A program made the position numbers and the translations under genes. From contig SPJO01000020.1 of the NCBI GenBank assembly GCA_006844635.1, positions 1-7,224 on the forward strand: 7,224 nucleotides of DNA, read 5' to 3'. Below the pieces are notes generated by a model that was not told the origin of the DNA, made no database searches, and saw only the letters and a program-made list of their open reading frames with translations. Shown here piece after piece: positions 5,799 to 7,224 of the stretch; positions within the stretch are counted from its first letter, which is position 1, and each line of letters begins with the position of its first letter. Origin of the DNA: Methylophilaceae bacterium. Lineage in GTDB: Bacteria > Pseudomonadota > Gammaproteobacteria > Burkholderiales > Methylophilaceae.

Positions 5799-7139
5799 AT
5801 GGATAAACAAAAGAGAATTTTAGCGGTAGATGACGAACCTAATATGCGTCGTTTACTAGAAATCGGCTTAAAGCAAGCAGGGTATCAAACAGCCACAGCT
5901 GAAAATGGACAAGCTGCGCTAGACATCATTAAGCACGAGCAAGTGGATTTGGTGGTGAGTGATTTGCATATGCCTGGCATGAATGGCTTGGAACTCTTCG
6001 CGCAAATACGCAATGATTATGAGGCATTGCCATTGATTATGGTGACGGCACAAGGCGAGATTGCCACAGCTGTAGAAGCCATGAAGTTAGGGGCAGCAGA
6101 TTATATTTTGCGACCGTTTGATTTAGAAGTGTTAGAGGTGGCCATCGCTAAAGCGTTAGATGTGCAACGCCTGCAAATGGAAAACACCTATTTTAAAGAC
6201 GCCGCGCAGCCCGAAGTGCAAGGTCTGATTGGGGAAAGTCCACCAATGCAGCAACTGAAAACCTTGATTGCACAAGTGGCGCCGGAAAAAGCAACGGTAC
6301 TAATTGCTGGCGAAACTGGCACAGGTAAAGAGCTGGTGGCAAAAGCCATTCATCAAGCTTCGTCACGAAAAGATGGTTTGTTTGTTGCGGTGAACTGTGC
6401 TGCTATCCCCACTGAGATGTTAGAGTCAGAGTTGTTTGGCTATGAAAAAGGGGCATTCACCGGCGCTGTAAAAGCGCGTGTGGGTAAATTTGAGTTAGCC
6501 GATAAAGGGACATTATTTCTGGATGAAATCACGGAAATGCCCATCAACTTACAAGCGAAGCTTTTGCGTGCATTGCAAGAAGGTGTGATTGAGAAGTTGG
6601 GCGGTAATAAACAGATAGCACTCGACAATCGCATTATTGCCGCTACCAACCGTGATGCGATGCAAGCGGTAAAAGACGGCAAGCTACGTGAAGATTTATA
6701 TTATCGTTTGAACGTTTTTCAGTTGAATGTGCCGTCGCTGAAAGAGCGGAATGGTGATGTGGATTTGCTTTGCCAGTATTTTTTAAAAGACCATGAAACG
6801 AATATTAGTGATGCAGCGATGTCACTATTAGCGGCATATGCATGGCCAGGTAATGTGCGGGAATTGGAGAATGTATTAGAGCGTGCAGCGATTCTGGCGG
6901 GTAGAGAAACGATAGAACCCCAGCATTTGCCGAGTGATATTGCTGCTAACGCGCAAGCTGCTAAGCAAGCAGATGTCGCGAATCAGTTTTCTATTCCGCA
7001 ACATACAAAACAGATAGAGAAACGATTAATCACAGAAGCCATTACAGCATGTGATGGAAATAAAGCGAAAGCGGCAAAACTGCTTGAGATTAGTGAGCGA
7101 TCGCTTTGGAACAAGCTTGACCAGTACGATTTAAAATAA
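5799..7139 (+). CDS. NtrC-family sigma-54-dependent response regulator
   Basis: This 446-residue transcription activator has three domains. The receiver (6-118) has the acidic pair D11/D12, phospho-acceptor D55 and T83, but R105 in ILRPF replaces the usual conserved Lys. The AAA+ domain (about 140-370) has Walker A GETGTGKE (171-178), the sigma-54 contact loop GAFTGA (218-223), Walker B TLFLDE (238-243), YYRLNVF with R303, and sensor II GNVREL (351-356). The C-terminal Fis-type helix-turn-helix is NKAKAAKLLEISERSLWNKL (421-440). The AAA+ and DNA-binding parts look fully functional. Translation follows the kinase stop by 3 bases with AGAG 6 bases upstream of the ATG, so the pair is one operon. 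The two -24/-12 promoters with paired palindromes at 258-370 and 2396-2511 are the obvious candidate targets; that link is inferred from co-location and geometry. Confidence 0.95.
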   Translation: MDKQKRILAVDDEPNMRRLLEIGLKQAGYQTATAENGQAALDIIKHEQVDLVVSDLHMPGMNGLELFAQIRNDYEALPLIMVTAQGEIATAVEAMKLGAADYILRPFDLEVLEVAIAKALDVQRLQMENTYFKDAAQPEVQGLIGESPPMQQLKTLIAQVAPEKATVLIAGETGTGKELVAKAIHQASSRKDGLFVAVNCAAIPTEMLESELFGYEKGAFTGAVKARVGKFELADKGTLFLDEITEMPINLQAKLLRALQEGVIEKLGGNKQIALDNRIIAATNRDAMQAVKDGKLREDLYYRLNVFQLNVPSLKERNGDVDLLCQYFLKDHETNISDAAMSLLAAYAWPGNVRELENVLERAAILAGRETIEPQHLPSDIAANAQAAKQADVANQFSIPQHTKQIEKRLITEAITACDGNKAKAAKLLEISERSLWNKLDQYDLK

Positions 7140-7164
7140 AGCTAAATTGATGAATAGCTTACCA

Positions 7165-7193
7165 TTGACACATAAAATTAACGGTGTTAAGTT
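7165..7193 (+). promoter_or_regulatory. Possible sigma-70 promoter for a gene beyond the right edge
   Basis: TTGACA at 7165-7170 is an exact -35 consensus. With a 17-bp spacer the -10 position (7188-7193) reads TAAGTT, only a partial match. The tandem palindromes at 7178-7204 overlap the spacer and -10 region, which is where a repressor would act. The gene it would serve lies outside the window. Confidence 0.3.
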
Positions 7194-7204
7194 AACGGTG
7201 TTAA
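7178..7204. repeat. Two tandem 13-bp palindromes (TTAAC-GGT-GTTAA), operator candidate
   Basis: TTAACGGTGTTAA occurs at 7178-7190 and again, identical, at 7192-7204, separated by one G (period 14 bp). Each copy is a perfect 5-bp-arm dyad around GGT. They start 8 bp after a TTGACA box. Identical back-to-back dyads of this size in intergenic DNA are typical of a dimeric regulator's operator. The sequence is unrelated to the TGCAA-N3-TTGCA sites on the left. Confidence 0.55.
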
Positions 7205-7224
7205 TTTAAGTCTTGGTGAAGTGA

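Noticed and set aside
7139..7160. AAGCTA/TAGCTT inverted repeat right after the regulator stop as a terminator.
   Set aside because: The stem is 6 bp and AT-rich with a 10-base loop and no T-run, so it is too weak to call.

Overview
The window holds six genes from a Gram-negative proteobacterium. Evidence for this is a beta-barrel outer-membrane protein ending in Phe, Sec signal peptides, and an NtrC-type sigma-54 activator. The moderate GC and gene content would fit a betaproteobacterium such as a Methylophilaceae-like methylotroph, but that placement is only an inference.

Layout: four genes run leftward. From right to left these are an outer-membrane porin-like protein (4040-3036), a small periplasmic phosphate-binding-protein-like protein (3036-2515, start overlapping the porin stop), a membrane-bound LTA-synthase-family sulfatase/phosphoglycerol transferase (2360-345), and the first 72 codons of a thermostable-hemolysin-family protein (218 to beyond the left edge). 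Diverging rightward from the porin is a two-component operon: a membrane sensor histidine kinase (4134-5795) and, 3 bp later, an NtrC-family sigma-54-dependent response regulator (5799-7139). The right edge carries two tandem copies of a 13-bp palindrome, next to a consensus-like -35 box, presumably belonging to the next gene.

The main result is regulatory. The sulfatase and hemolysin genes each have a strong -24/-12 (sigma-54) promoter: AGGCACA-TTGT-TTGCG at 2411-2396 and TGGCATA-CGCC-TTGCA at 273-258. Each promoter is preceded by a pair of 13-bp palindromes with consensus TGCAA-N3-TTGCA. The pair centres are 32 and 31 bp apart, about three helical turns. They lie about 88/120 bp and 86/117 bp upstream of the inferred transcription starts. 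This is the arrangement expected of enhancer sites for a sigma-54 activator, and such an activator is encoded in the same window. The proposal is that the response regulator drives a small regulon containing the sulfatase and the hemolysin operon, with the porin and binding protein as likely partners in signal sensing or uptake.

No such site or -24/-12 promoter is visible in the 93-bp divergent region between the porin and kinase genes, so the sensing and signalling genes appear to be expressed differently from their proposed targets. No mobile element, RNA gene or CRISPR was seen.
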